A stretch of 48,329 nt of DNA from Flavobacteriia bacterium (GCA_009924735.1 RFQZ01000020.1:1-48329), one strand, 5' to 3'; counted from the first letter of the stretch, positions 23,011-32,100 are shown. Notes: generated by a model from the letters alone, not told the origin. Numbers and translations: made by a program.

Positions 23011-24486
23011 ATGAAAACACTGGCAGACATTCAAGATTTTAAAGGGAAATACCCGAAACAAATTTGGTATTTGTTCTTCACTGAAATGTGGGAACGGTTC
23101 TGTTTCTATGGAAACCGAGGCATGTTGGTGATTTTTATGACCGATATCTTGCTCGTACCTGAAAAAGCAGCAAACCTAAAGTATGGCGCAATACAAGCTT
23201 TTGTCTATGCTTTTACCTTCATTGGGGGATTGTTTGCGGACAAAATATTGGGTTTCCAAAAATCATTGCTGTGGGGAGGAATCCTCATGATTACTGGCAG
23301 TGTGGTCATGGGAATTGATGCCCATCATTTTTTTTATTCAGGCATTTGTTTGATCATCGTGGGTACGGGGTTCTTCAAGCCAAACATATCCACCATGGTT
23401 GGGGAGTTGTACAAGGATGGCGATGGCAGAAGGGACGCAGGATTCAGTTTGTTCTATGCAGGCATCAACATCGGGGCTTTGTTGGGCGGTGGGATTTGCG
23501 TGTATGTGGGTAAACAATACAGTTGGAACATCGCATTTTTACTTTCTGGGATTTTTATGGCCATAGGCTTGGTAAATTTCTTGCTCACCAAAAAGTGGTT
23601 GGGTCCCATCGGATTGATGCCTACCAAAAATCCAAATGCCAAACGAAACCAGTGGTTTGTATACGTTGGCACCTTGCTGACACTTCCTTTGATTTACATC
23701 ATGATTCAAAATACCAAATACACCGATTTATTCATGTACATCATAGGACCGGTAACCTTGCTCTACCTCGTTTTTGAAATGCGAAATTTGAAATGGCCAG
23801 AAATCAAGAAAATGCTCGCTGCAATGATCTTCATATTCTTGTCGATTGTCTTTTGGTCGTTCTTTGAGCAAAGCGGTGGGTCTTTGAGTCTTTTCGCCAG
23901 GGATTTACTCAGTGATGATTTGGCAGGTTTAAAAATCGACCCGAATGTGGTGAACAATTCAGCCAATTCATTCTTTGTGATCCTGTTCAGCGCCTTGATT
24001 GGTTTGTTTTGGTTGTGGCTTAAAAAGCGAAAAATGGAACCCAACTATTTTGTGAAATTCGGCCTTGCCTTTTTGCTGTTGGGGATTTCTTTTTACATGT
24101 TCTATTTCCTTCGCTTTACCTTAAATGGAACAGGTTTGGCTTCCTTGGTGGTGTTTACCTTCGCCTACTTTGTCATTTCGATAGGAGAGCTCTTCTTGTC
24201 GCCCATTGGACTTTCGTTGATGACCAAGTTGTCTCCCAAGCATTTGTGGGGCATCATGATGGGGATGTGGTTTTTGGCTTCGGCGTATGGACAATACGTA
24301 GCGGGGATTTTGGGTTCGCGGATGGTAAGCCCAGATGAACATGCATCGATTGGCGAGCGGTTGACGGGGTATACGCAAGGTTACCTGCAATTGGCACAAT
24401 ACGCCTTCATTACGGGGGGCGTGGTGTTGCTGCTTTCCTTTTGGATGAATAAACTGCTAAAGGAGAAGACCGAAGCAGCGAATTAA
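23011..24486 (+). CDS. POT-family peptide/proton symporter, standard length
   Basis: 491 residues, normal for the family. ExxER motif in TEMWERFCFY, PTR2 signature GTGFFKPNISTMVGELY, and EQSGGSLSLFARDLLSDD at the helix 7 end (the first copy has HQNGDALTTWAED, with the typical Gln in both). The helix 7-8 loop is short, unlike the upstream paralogue. About 12-14 hydrophobic segments are visible. It should import short peptides with protons across the inner membrane. The two transporters are clearly related but diverged, so the pair is an old duplication rather than a recent one. The insert-free form is the likely ancestral state. Confidence 0.93.
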   Translation: MKTLADIQDFKGKYPKQIWYLFFTEMWERFCFYGNRGMLVIFMTDILLVPEKAANLKYGAIQAFVYAFTFIGGLFADKILGFQKSLLWGGILMITGSVVMGIDAHHFFYSGICLIIVGTGFFKPNISTMVGELYKDGDGRRDAGFSLFYAGINIGALLGGGICVYVGKQYSWNIAFLLSGIFMAIGLVNFLLTKKWLGPIGLMPTKNPNAKRNQWFVYVGTLLTLPLIYIMIQNTKYTDLFMYIIGPVTLLYLVFEMRNLKWPEIKKMLAAMIFIFLSIVFWSFFEQSGGSLSLFARDLLSDDLAGLKIDPNVVNNSANSFFVILFSALIGLFWLWLKKRKMEPNYFVKFGLAFLLLGISFYMFYFLRFTLNGTGLASLVVFTFAYFVISIGELFLSPIGLSLMTKLSPKHLWGIMMGMWFLASAYGQYVAGILGSRMVSPDEHASIGERLTGYTQGYLQLAQYAFITGGVVLLLSFWMNKLLKEKTEAAN

Positions 24487-24811
24487 GCGAAGCAGCCCGA
24501 TCTTTCAAGCATAGAACTCTTATTATTCCTGTAAGTCTGCGCTTGTACTCTTACCTACAAAAAATAGGTGAAACCCTAAATTTTCCCTTTTACACCCTAT
24601 TTTTTAACATCCCAGAAAGAAATTTCGCGTACATTCACACTGCAATCTTGTGTTCAACAAAAGCCTACGTCGATACAGATGTTTTTTTTTTCGCTCCGCC
24701 GCGGCGTTTGCGGAGTGATTTTGCGGGGTGTGGAATGGGAGTAACAGAAAAGGCCTTTAATATTTAAAGTAAGATAAGCAAAGAATTATAAACTAAATTT
24801 TAATAAAAAAA
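24487..24811. other. Intergenic region with GC-rich hairpin after a T-tract
   Basis: No gene is supported in these 325 bases. A T-run (24682-24691) is followed by a hairpin: TCGCTCCGC (24691-24699) with GCGGAGTGA (24710-24718), nine pairs including one G-U, and a GC-rich 10-base loop. The T-tract comes before the hairpin, so it is not a plus-strand terminator, and on the minus strand only A follows. The region marks the step from core genes into an A+T-rich accessory block. Confidence 0.45.
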
Positions 24812-25876
24812 ATGGATTTGAAAGACCAACTAAAGTTGATAGCTGACCGAGCAAAACATAAGGACAACATCCAAACAGAAGAGGCGACAAAAAACGCATT
24901 TGTTATGCCTTTTTTGCAAAGTTTAGGTTATGATGTATTTAATCCATTGGAAGTTGTTCCAGAGTTTATTGCTGATATTGGAATAAAAAAAGGTGAAAAA
25001 ATTGATTATGCTATTTTCAAGGATGGGCATCCAACAATTTTAGTTGAATGTAAAGATTGGAGGCAAAACTTAAATGTTCACGATGGACAGTTGTTAAGAT
25101 ATTTTCACGTTTCGAAAGCAAAATTTGGGTTGTTAACAAATGGAATTACATATAGATTTTATTCTGACTTAGTTGCTCCAAATAAAATGGATGAAAAACC
25201 ATTTTTGGAGTTCAACATTATTGATATTAAAGACAATCAAATAGAAGAATTGAAAAAATTTCATAAAGCAAATTTCGATGTTGAAAGTATCGTAAATACG
25301 GCAAGTGAAATGAAGTATATGAATGAGCTTAAACATTTGCTAAATAACGAACTAACAGAACCCAGTGCAGAATTTGTTAAATATTTTGCTAGTAAAGTTT
25401 ATATTGGAAGAGTGACAGAAAAAGTTTTGGAGCAATTCACGGAATTGACCAAAAAATCTATTCAACAATACATAAGTGATTTAATTACTGAAAGGTTAAA
25501 AACTGCATTATCAAAAGAAGATGAGAAGAATAAAGTAGAAAATTCTTTCGAAATATCACCTGAACAAAATCTTTCAGATATTAGTAAAATAAATACAACC
25601 GAAGAAGAACTTGAAGGGTTTTTAATCGTGAAAACTATTTTGAGACAAAAAATTCCTGTTTCAAGAATAACGTATCGAGATGCTCAATCTTATTTTGCTA
25701 TTTTCCTAGACGATAATAACCGAAAGGCAATTTGTAGATTGTATTTGAATGGTGGAAAAAAATTCATTGGAACTTTGGATGAGAACAAAAAGGAAACTAA
25801 AAACGAAATTCAAAGTTTGGACGAAATTTTTAATTATTCTAACGAACTTTTAAAAACAATTGAACAGTTCGAATAA
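24812..25876 (+). CDS. Orphan type I restriction R-subunit N-terminal domain protein (COG4748-like)
   Basis: 354 residues. The first half is an HSDR_N-type PD-(D/E)xK nuclease domain: EEATKNAFVMPFLQSLGYDVF (residues 23-43 in outline), PEFIADIG, KIDYAIFKDGHPTILVECKDW, where Asp and the ExK pair form the predicted metal site, and a QLLRYFHVSKAKFGLLTNG block. The second half is helical and has no helicase motifs, so it is not a complete HsdR. No hsdM or hsdS is nearby. COG4748-like solitary proteins are widespread and are suspected of defence against foreign DNA, but the role is not established. Base composition and codon use look A+T-richer than the neighbours, which suggests horizontal gain. 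Confidence 0.85.
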   Translation: MDLKDQLKLIADRAKHKDNIQTEEATKNAFVMPFLQSLGYDVFNPLEVVPEFIADIGIKKGEKIDYAIFKDGHPTILVECKDWRQNLNVHDGQLLRYFHVSKAKFGLLTNGITYRFYSDLVAPNKMDEKPFLEFNIIDIKDNQIEELKKFHKANFDVESIVNTASEMKYMNELKHLLNNELTEPSAEFVKYFASKVYIGRVTEKVLEQFTELTKKSIQQYISDLITERLKTALSKEDEKNKVENSFEISPEQNLSDISKINTTEEELEGFLIVKTILRQKIPVSRITYRDAQSYFAIFLDDNNRKAICRLYLNGGKKFIGTLDENKKETKNEIQSLDEIFNYSNELLKTIEQFE

Positions 25877-26040
25877 ATGCTACCATGTGACGTAGTTATT
25901 TGTTAAAAGTGATGGTTCTAAACAAACTTTTCGATCTCGAAACAAAAAATCGGAAGTCTTCAGAATTAAAATTTCACAGACTTCAGTAAGGTATTTGTGA
26001 CAATAACTAAACTATAAAAAAAAACATAAAAAATTAAATT

Positions 26041-26598
26041 ATGAAAAAAAATATTTACATCTTGCTCGTAGTTATTTTTGCTACAAATTTATCTTTTGCC
26101 CAAGAAAATAAATTTACTCTAACAAAAGAAGGTCTTACCGATTATATTGTTACGCCATTAGAAAACAAAACAGCAATTCAAATTTATAAAAAAACTGTAG
26201 AATGGATTTCGAAAACATATGCAGACCCGAAAGAAGTAATAAAAGCAGAAATTGAAAATGATTACATTAGAATTGAAGGTTCTAGTAATTCTTTGATTTG
26301 TATAAATGCTTCTGGTACCAAAATATGCAATCCTACAAAATATGTAATAGACATTTCAGTAAAAGAAGGAAAGTACAAATTAGACATTTTAGAGTTATCG
26401 CAGTTTTCATCACAAACTAACTCTTGGTATAATTTTAAATTTGATGCCGAACAAATGAAAAACGCTTATGATAAAAATGGAGAGTTCAAAAAATATTGTA
26501 TGTACTATCCTGAAATTCCCGAATACTTTAATTCTTTAAATGAGAATTTAAAAAACTATGTATTAGAACTAAATGACCCAACCATAAAAGGTTGGTAA
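26041..26598 (+). CDS. DUF4468 (TBP-like fold) secreted protein
   Basis: 185 residues. Signal peptide MKKNIYILLVVIFATNLSFA. The mature part fits DUF4468: KTAIQIYKKTVEWISKTY, ADPKEVIKAEIENDYIRIEG, VIDISVKEGKYKLDILEL, with a C-terminal helix (YFNSLNENLKNYVLEL) and the usual short ending with Trp (IKGW). The fold is TBP-like; function unknown. It lies alone in A+T-rich sequence with 164-base gaps on both sides. Confidence 0.8.
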   Translation: MKKNIYILLVVIFATNLSFAQENKFTLTKEGLTDYIVTPLENKTAIQIYKKTVEWISKTYADPKEVIKAEIENDYIRIEGSSNSLICINASGTKICNPTKYVIDISVKEGKYKLDILELSQFSSQTNSWYNFKFDAEQMKNAYDKNGEFKKYCMYYPEIPEYFNSLNENLKNYVLELNDPTIKGW

Positions 26599-26762
26599 AA
26601 AACCAAGCTGAAAAATTTAGCATCAAACAATAGCGATTTTACGGAACAAGATATAACAACCAGAACCAAAGAAATTACAAAGCAATTCATAAATTATTTA
26701 GTGCAAAATCAATTGATCAGAAAGAATTAACAAGAACCACAATACATAAACGATGATAATTT

Positions 26763-27503
26763 ATGGCAAAGTTTTTAAACACAACAGGAGTTTCTTATCA
26801 CCTAGAAGAACTAATCAAGGGGACAAAAGACAGACTAATCCTTATTAGCCCTTACTTGCAGTTTACCGATAGAATTAAAGAACACCTGAGTAATTTAAAT
26901 ATTCAAAAGCGTGACATACGGATAGTTTACAGAGAAAACAAATTGCAACTTGAAGAGAATAATTGGTTAGAAGGCCAAATTGGCATTCGGACAAGTTTGT
27001 GCAAAAACCTTCACGCAAAATGCTACATAAATGAGAACGAAGCCATAATTACTTCAATGAATTTGTATGAGTTTTCTCAACAGAATAACAATGAAATGGG
27101 AATTTTCATTTCAAAGGCAAAAGACGCAGACCTCTATAATGCAACACTTGAAGAAGTTCAGAGACTTTTGACAATAAGTGAAGAAATCAGAGTAACAGTT
27201 AAAAAGGTTACGGCTGACACACCACCTAAAACAGAAAAGAAAGTAGTTGAGACAAAACCTACATTTTCAAAATCTCCCGACAAGCAAACAGGTTTTTGTA
27301 TTCGGACTGGAGCACCAATTCCATTCAATGTTGAGAAACCAATGAGCTATGAAGCATTTAAATCATGGAGTAAATACTGCGATCCAGAATATGCAGAAAA
27401 ATTTTGCCACTTTACAGGTGAGCCATCCAACGGTGACACAAGTGTTAGCAGGCCGATACTTAAAAAGAATTGGAAAAAAGCGAAGGAAACATTTGACCGG
27501 TGA
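26763..27503 (+). CDS. PLD-family nuclease-like protein with eroded zinc ribbon
   Basis: 246 residues. The N-terminal phospholipase D domain (about 1-130) has the single catalytic motif LHAKCYINENEAIITSMNLYE (HxK followed by SMN), as in bacterial PLD-type endonucleases that act as dimers. After a linker rich in Lys, Thr and Pro (150-180) comes a region that in relatives is a double zinc ribbon with CxxC pairs. Here it keeps only the first Cys of each pair (GFCIRTGAPIP, KFCHFTGEPS), while the others are Thr, Ser, Ala and Leu. The zinc sites are therefore probably lost. It may act on nucleic acid in defence or repair, which is inference. It sits in the same A+T-rich block as the restriction-like gene. 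Confidence 0.83.
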   Translation: MAKFLNTTGVSYHLEELIKGTKDRLILISPYLQFTDRIKEHLSNLNIQKRDIRIVYRENKLQLEENNWLEGQIGIRTSLCKNLHAKCYINENEAIITSMNLYEFSQQNNNEMGIFISKAKDADLYNATLEEVQRLLTISEEIRVTVKKVTADTPPKTEKKVVETKPTFSKSPDKQTGFCIRTGAPIPFNVEKPMSYEAFKSWSKYCDPEYAEKFCHFTGEPSNGDTSVSRPILKKNWKKAKETFDR

Positions 27504-27605
27504 CACAATCTAATTAAATGGCTAATGATAACAGCGATTTGGCAAAAGTTTCGCTTCAGCATGCCCAACCCCCATCCCATCATGCCAACTCGGTTTCACA
27601 ATGCC

Positions 27606-27983
27606 ATGAGAACATTACCTTGGATCTTTCTATTCCTAACCTTGACCGCTTGCAACGCCGAGAAGAAACAATTTTTAACCGACAAGAACTTGGTAATCCT
27701 TGAAGAGAAGGTCTCCGCGGATAGAAAGCATAAGCTCATTTCCTATCATTTTGATTTGGGGGCATTCGATTATTCAAGGATGTATTGGGCAATTATTCCG
27801 ACGAACTTGGATAGAAAGGAACCGCTGAATGATTACATTCTGCCCGACGGGTATAAAGCCGTTGACTGGAATGCGAAAGATGAGGCAATGGTAGAAAAAT
27901 GGACGCCTTATTATTACAAAAACGAAGAAGTGAAACTGCAATCCGGAGATGAATTCAATGGCGTAATTCTGGAGCTTAAATAA
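27606..27983 (+). CDS. Small putative lipoprotein
   Basis: 125 residues from the ATG at 27606, where a lipoprotein signal starts (MRTLPWIFLFLTLTAC, Cys16). The frame opens earlier at 27525, but that extension is not signal-like. The mature protein has DLGAFDYSRMYWAIIP and a helix-poor C-terminus with YYYKNEEVKLQSGDEFNGVILELK. No family is recognised. Codon use is back to the less A+T-rich core style. The gene is transcribed with the flow from the PLD gene side but separated by 102 bases. Confidence 0.6.
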   Translation: MRTLPWIFLFLTLTACNAEKKQFLTDKNLVILEEKVSADRKHKLISYHFDLGAFDYSRMYWAIIPTNLDRKEPLNDYILPDGYKAVDWNAKDEAMVEKWTPYYYKNEEVKLQSGDEFNGVILELK

Positions 27984-28171
27984 ATCGATTTCTTCCCTTG
28001 TTTTTTCTGGATGGCTGTATGGGCCAAAGACGGTTTTGGCATTCAAAACGGTGTGTTAGCTTCTTTGATTCATCGGATTTGTTCGTTATTTTCGTGTAAC
28101 CTAAAGCAAGCTGTTTTCACCCTAAGACACTTCAAGTGGTCAAAGTTTTGGCAGCAACCTAAAACGACGGC

Positions 28172-28858
28172 ATGATGGTAAAAGAATTAAGAAAAGACAT
28201 CATACAATGGGATGTGAAATCTTGGTCAATTGCACTCTCCTATTGGGAGGAAAACATTGAATGGGACAACATTCAAAAGGGCTTGGAACTGGGTGGGCGA
28301 GAAGGTGGGCTTTCGCTTTGGTTGGCATTAAAAGGCAAAACCACGCTTTGCTCAGACCTGAAAGATGTTAAAATTACGGCGGAACCGCTGCACTTGCGCC
28401 ATGGTGTAACTTCATTCATTGACTACCAAGACATTGACGCAAGCAACATTCCCTATGAAAATCATTTTGACCTTATTGTATTCAAATCAATCATCGGAGG
28501 GATCGGGAGAAACGACAACTATGAGATTCAACAAAAGGTTTTCAAAGAAATACATAAAGCATTGAAGCCAGGCGGGAAACTTTTGTTTGCAGAGAATTTA
28601 ATTGCCTCCCCTTTTCACCAACAACTGAGAAAACGATTTGTCAACTGGGGAAGTTCTTGGAGGTACGTTTCTTTACCGGAAATGGAAGAACTGCTGCAAG
28701 ACTTTTCATATGCCCAAATCAAGACAACCGGTGTACTTGGAACCTTTGGAAGAAATGAAAGTCAGCGAAATTTTTTGTCAACGATTGACCAAGTGCTGTT
28801 AAACAGAGTTTTTCCTGATTCTTGGAAATACATTGGTTATGGAATGGCTGTGAAGTAA
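28172..28858 (+). CDS. Class I SAM-dependent methyltransferase
   Basis: 228 residues. Motif I is GLELGGREGGLSLWL (about 37-51); motif II acidic LCSDLKD; motif IV FDLIVFKSIIGG; motif post-IV KALKPGGKLLFAEN, typical of the Methyltransf_11 Rossmann fold. The N-terminus (WDVKSWSIALSYWE) resembles small-molecule or lipid methyltransferases, but the substrate is not identifiable. Two ATG codons are adjacent at 28172 and 28175. It converges with the next gene with only 10 bases between stop codons, so no terminator can be placed there. Confidence 0.85.
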   Translation: MMVKELRKDIIQWDVKSWSIALSYWEENIEWDNIQKGLELGGREGGLSLWLALKGKTTLCSDLKDVKITAEPLHLRHGVTSFIDYQDIDASNIPYENHFDLIVFKSIIGGIGRNDNYEIQQKVFKEIHKALKPGGKLLFAENLIASPFHQQLRKRFVNWGSSWRYVSLPEMEELLQDFSYAQIKTTGVLGTFGRNESQRNFLSTIDQVLLNRVFPDSWKYIGYGMAVK

Positions 28859-28868
28859 GTCGCTTGGT

Positions 28869-29408
28869 TTAAAGCCGGTATTTCTTGAAAAACGCATCCC
28901 AATTCCAAAGGAAATTGACCATGAGTTCATCCATTCTTTTTAGAAAGATGGGATTGGGTGTGTTCATGCGCTTGAAGTAGTCGTCTTGGTAAACGTTCAA
29001 ACCATATTTGTGAAAAATGGCTTTCGACATCGCGTAAATGGTGGTCTTGGAAGGAATATTTACCCGATTCATGTAGGATTTATATTCCTTAATCAAGGCG
29101 TGCATTTCCATGGTCTCCATCTTGTACATTTGAGCCAGTTTCTCATAGACCAATTTAAGAATGCGTTCGGAAAGGTGTCCTTCAAATTGTCTTTCGATTT
29201 CGATGATGTTTCCGGTGATGATGACCAAAGCGAACTCATGAATCTCTTGCTCGCGGATGGAAGGGGCAGAAATAAAAGCGGTGTCATCGTTGATTACGCC
29301 AACCACCAAATCAAAACCCTTGTCAATGGAATCAAACATCCCGTTGATGAAGATATTTGCCACTTGATTTTCCGTAAGTTTTTTCCGAAGCAGTCCTGAT
29401 AAAATCAT
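28869..29408 (-). CDS. Conserved hypothetical protein
   Basis: 179 residues, soluble, no signal or membrane segment. The N-terminal half has strands DLVVGVINDD and FALVIITGNIIEIERQF, the C-terminal half is helical (VYEKLAQMYKMETMEMHALIKE, given in outline) and ends NFLWNWDAFFKKYRL. I do not recognise the family. It shares a 130-base upstream region with the divergent cyclophilin gene; the minus strand has TAATTTTG (29432-29439), a possible -7 element, 24 bases before the start. Confidence 0.65.
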   Translation of the reverse strand: MILSGLLRKKLTENQVANIFINGMFDSIDKGFDLVVGVINDDTAFISAPSIREQEIHEFALVIITGNIIEIERQFEGHLSERILKLVYEKLAQMYKMETMEMHALIKEYKSYMNRVNIPSKTTIYAMSKAIFHKYGLNVYQDDYFKRMNTPNPIFLKRMDELMVNFLWNWDAFFKKYRL

Positions 29409-29511
29409 TCTATGTAACTCTTTTACTTATGCAAAATTACGATTACTGAATTGTTAATTAATTCTCGAGGGTTTTTTCTTATTAACGTAGTTTTCAACAA
29501 AAATCCTTTCT

Positions 29512-29519
29512 TATATTTG
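29512..29519 (+). promoter_or_regulatory. Candidate Bacteroidota -7 element TATATTTG
   Basis: TATATTTG matches TAnnTTTG exactly and lies 19 bases before the cyclophilin start. A -33 TTTG at the usual spacing is weak. Confidence 0.5.
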
Positions 29520-29538
29520 CAAAAATTGATATTCACCT

Positions 29539-29988
29539 ATGAAAGCCCACATTAAAACATCAAAAGGCGAGATGATCGCTGAATTATTTGATACGGATGC
29601 ACCCTTAACCGTACAGAACTTTGTAAAACTAAGCAACGACGGATTTTACAATGGACTGAGATGGCACCGAGTGATTCCAAACTTCGTCATCCAAGGAGGT
29701 TGTCCAAATTCCAAAGAAGGTTCAAACGGCATTCCAGGAACAGGTGGACCGGGGTATCAAATTCCATGTGAGTTGGACGGAACCCTTCAACGTCATGACA
29801 GAGGTGTTTTGTCTATGGCACATTCAGGAAGAAATACTGGAGGATCTCAATTTTTTGTATGCCATTCCAGGGAAAATACCGCGCATTTAGACCGCAACCA
29901 TACTTGTTTTGGAAAAGTAATCGAAGGGTTAGAGGTATTGGATAGCATCCGCGAAGGAGATGACATCCTTTCCATCGAAATTCAATAA
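29539..29988 (+). CDS. Peptidyl-prolyl cis-trans isomerase, cyclophilin type
   Basis: 149 residues, a minimal cytoplasmic cyclophilin with no signal peptide. Active-site blocks: [13 protein letters not shown] (catalytic Arg, Phe, Gln), [19 protein letters not shown] and [15 protein letters not shown]. It catalyses isomerisation of Xaa-Pro bonds during folding. It converges with serA with 19 bases between the stop codons and no hairpin. Confidence 0.95.
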   Translation: MKAHIKTSKGEMIAELFDTDAPLTVQNFVKLSNDGFYNGLRWHRVIPNFVIQGGCPNSKEGSNGIPGTGGPGYQIPCELDGTLQRHDRGVLSMAHSGRNTGGSQFFVCHSRENTAHLDRNHTCFGKVIEGLEVLDSIREGDDILSIEIQ

Positions 29989-30007
29989 TTCGTTACAGCA
30001 ATTTCGG

Positions 30008-30964
30008 TCAGTGTTTTCCGAATTTCTCAGTAATTAAGTCTGCGAGTTCTTCCCCGATTCGGTCTTGTGCCTCTAAGGTCGCTGCGCCTATGTGTGGCGT
30101 GCAAGCGATTTTCGGGTGAGAAATCAACTTTTGATTTGGGTTGGGTTCGTTGTTGTAAACATCCAACGCAGCAAAGGAAACCGTTCCGTTATCGAGCGCG
30201 TCCAACAATGCTTCTTCATCGATAACCCCACCGCGGGCTGCATTCATGATTCGGATGCCTTTTTTCATTTTTGAGAATGCATGGGCATCAATTACGGCAC
30301 TTCCATCTTTTTGCTTAGGCACATGGATTGACAAGAAGTCAAGCTCGTGCAACACCGATGCTAAGTCGTTAACGGTGGTTAATTCAACGCTTACCGTGCT
30401 GTCCAACCCAATGCTCACCTCCACCTTGTGTGTGGTTATGGTTTTTCCTATCGGAATCACACGCATACCTGTACCCAGTGCATAGGAAGCAAGGCTTTGT
30501 CCAATCCTTCCGAAACCTAAAATCCCAAGTGTTTTTCCGCGAAGCTCAATTCCCTTTCCGTAGTTCTTTTTCAGTGCAGAAAAATTGTTTTCTCCTAAGT
30601 TCTTGTAAGAATCGTTCAGAAACCTTGAAACCGAATACATCTGTGCCATCACCAATTCTGCAACGGATTGCGAGGAAGATGCTGGGGTATTGATTACCTC
30701 AATTCCTTTTTCACGTGCATACGCAACATCGATGTTGTCCATACCCACGCCCCCTCTTCCGATAAGTTTGATGGAAGGACAAGCGTCAATCATGTCCGCG
30801 CGAACCGTAGTGGCGCTGCGTACCAAAATCATCGCTATTTCATTGGATTGAATGTATGAAATCAAATCTTCTTGATTCACTTTATCTGTAATGACTGTAT
30901 AGCCTGCAGCCTCCAATTTGGTTTGACCTGCTTTTGAAATGCCGTCGTTTGCAAGGATTTTCAT
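30008..30964 (-). CDS. serA: D-3-phosphoglycerate dehydrogenase, short form
   Basis: 318 residues from the ATG at 30964, one base after the serC stop. A frame to 30982 would overlap serC and is less likely. The protein has the D-2-hydroxyacid dehydrogenase folds: GRGGVGMDNIDVAYA, Rossmann TLGILGFGRIGQSLASYA, RIMNAARGGVIDEEALLDAL and the catalytic-His block PHIGAATLEAQ. It lacks the C-terminal ACT regulatory domain of long SerA, so serine feedback is not expected through that domain. It oxidises 3-phosphoglycerate to phosphohydroxypyruvate, the first step of serine synthesis, and is co-translated with serC, the second step. The phosphatase serB is not in the window. Confidence 0.93.
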   Translation of the reverse strand: MKILANDGISKAGQTKLEAAGYTVITDKVNQEDLISYIQSNEIAMILVRSATTVRADMIDACPSIKLIGRGGVGMDNIDVAYAREKGIEVINTPASSSQSVAELVMAQMYSVSRFLNDSYKNLGENNFSALKKNYGKGIELRGKTLGILGFGRIGQSLASYALGTGMRVIPIGKTITTHKVEVSIGLDSTVSVELTTVNDLASVLHELDFLSIHVPKQKDGSAVIDAHAFSKMKKGIRIMNAARGGVIDEEALLDALDNGTVSFAALDVYNNEPNPNQKLISHPKIACTPHIGAATLEAQDRIGEELADLITEKFGKH

Positions 30965-30965
30965 A

Positions 30966-32030
30966 TTATGCTTTTTGTTCAAATTCTTTCATAACCGCTA
31001 CCAAAACTTCAACACTTTCAAGAGGAAGCGCATTGTAAAGCGACGCCCTGTAACCACCCACTGATCTGTGACCTGTTAATCCAACGATGCCGGCTGCTTT
31101 CCACATGCTGTCAAATTCCGCTGCTTTAGATTCATCGTGCAACAAGAAGGTTACGTTCATGTGCGAACGGTCCTCGACTTCCACAGCACCTTTGAATAGG
31201 GTGTTTCGATCGATTTCGTTGTACAACAAACTGGATTTGGCTTGGTTTCTCTGTTCTACGGCTTTCACCCCGCCATTGGCAATAAGGTTTCTTAAATTCA
31301 ACATGGCTACATACACCGAAAACACCGGTGGTGTGTTCAACATAGAATCTTTGTCAGCATGCTTTTTTAAGTCCAAATACGTAGGCATGAAAGGAGAAGT
31401 GGATTTGCCCAATGCCTCGTCTTTTACGATGTATAGGGTAGCACCCGCAGGGCCTAAATTCTTTTGAGCGCCCGCATAGATGAGGTCGAAGTCTGCCACA
31501 TTGATTTCCTTAGAAAATATGTCAGAAGACATGTCGCAAACCAAAGGCAAATCTGTTTTCGGAAATGCATGGAATTGCGTACCGTAAATGGTATTGTTGG
31601 AGGTGAAATGTATGTAATCTACGTCCGTTGGTACCTCATATTGTTTAGGGATGTAGGTGAATTTTTTGTCTTCAGAACTTGCAAACACGTTAACATCTAT
31701 CCCAACTTTTGTAGCCTCTTTGATCGCTCCGGTTGCCCAAGTACCTGTGTTCATGTACCCAGCCGCTTTGTGCGTTCGTGCCATGTTCAATGCAGCAATC
31801 GTGAATCCTAACGTTGCGCCTCCTTGGATGAAAATCACAGAATACCCTTCGGGTACATTCAGTGCTTGTTTTGTCAAAGCAATGGCTTCGTCCATGACCG
31901 CTACAAAATCTTTGTGTCGATGCGAGACTTCCAAAATGGACAATCCATTAAAATCCAATACTGCCTGTGCAGCTTCTTTAAAAACATCTTGTGGTAAGAT
32001 GCAAGGTCCGGCTCCAAAATTATGTTTCAT
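30966..32030 (-). CDS. serC: Phosphoserine aminotransferase
   Basis: 354 residues, usual for SerC. N-terminal NFGAGPCILP, the substrate-loop SHRHKDF, and the PLP lysine in GAQKNLGPAG. C-terminal GLTGHRSVGGYRASLYNALP is typical. It transfers the amino group from glutamate to phosphohydroxypyruvate, giving phosphoserine, and also serves pyridoxal phosphate synthesis. It leads a two-gene unit with serA. The gap to the upstream bTHX gene holds a terminator that ends only 38 bases before this start, leaving little room for a full promoter. Confidence 0.96.
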   Translation of the reverse strand: MKHNFGAGPCILPQDVFKEAAQAVLDFNGLSILEVSHRHKDFVAVMDEAIALTKQALNVPEGYSVIFIQGGATLGFTIAALNMARTHKAAGYMNTGTWATGAIKEATKVGIDVNVFASSEDKKFTYIPKQYEVPTDVDYIHFTSNNTIYGTQFHAFPKTDLPLVCDMSSDIFSKEINVADFDLIYAGAQKNLGPAGATLYIVKDEALGKSTSPFMPTYLDLKKHADKDSMLNTPPVFSVYVAMLNLRNLIANGGVKAVEQRNQAKSSLLYNEIDRNTLFKGAVEVEDRSHMNVTFLLHDESKAAEFDSMWKAAGIVGLTGHRSVGGYRASLYNALPLESVEVLVAVMKEFEQKA

Positions 32031-32067
32031 GATAATCTAATTTAATGTTAACTAAAACTTAAAGCAT

Positions 32068-32093
32068 AAAAAAAGCCGTCGTCGGACAGCTTT
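32068..32093 (-). terminator. Intrinsic terminator after bTHX gene, or attenuator before serC
   Basis: On the minus strand AAAGCTGTC and GACGGCTTT form a 9-bp stem with one G-U pair and a CGAC loop, followed by a T-run (plus 32068-32074). It lies eight bases after the bTHX stop. Confidence 0.85.
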
Positions 32094-32100
32094 AAGGTTC

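Noticed and set aside
26599-26762. Open stretch after the DUF4468 stop, in frame for about 43 codons
   Set aside because: No start codon, no family resemblance, and a second frame in the same DNA is equally open. A+T-rich noise or decayed sequence cannot be told apart.
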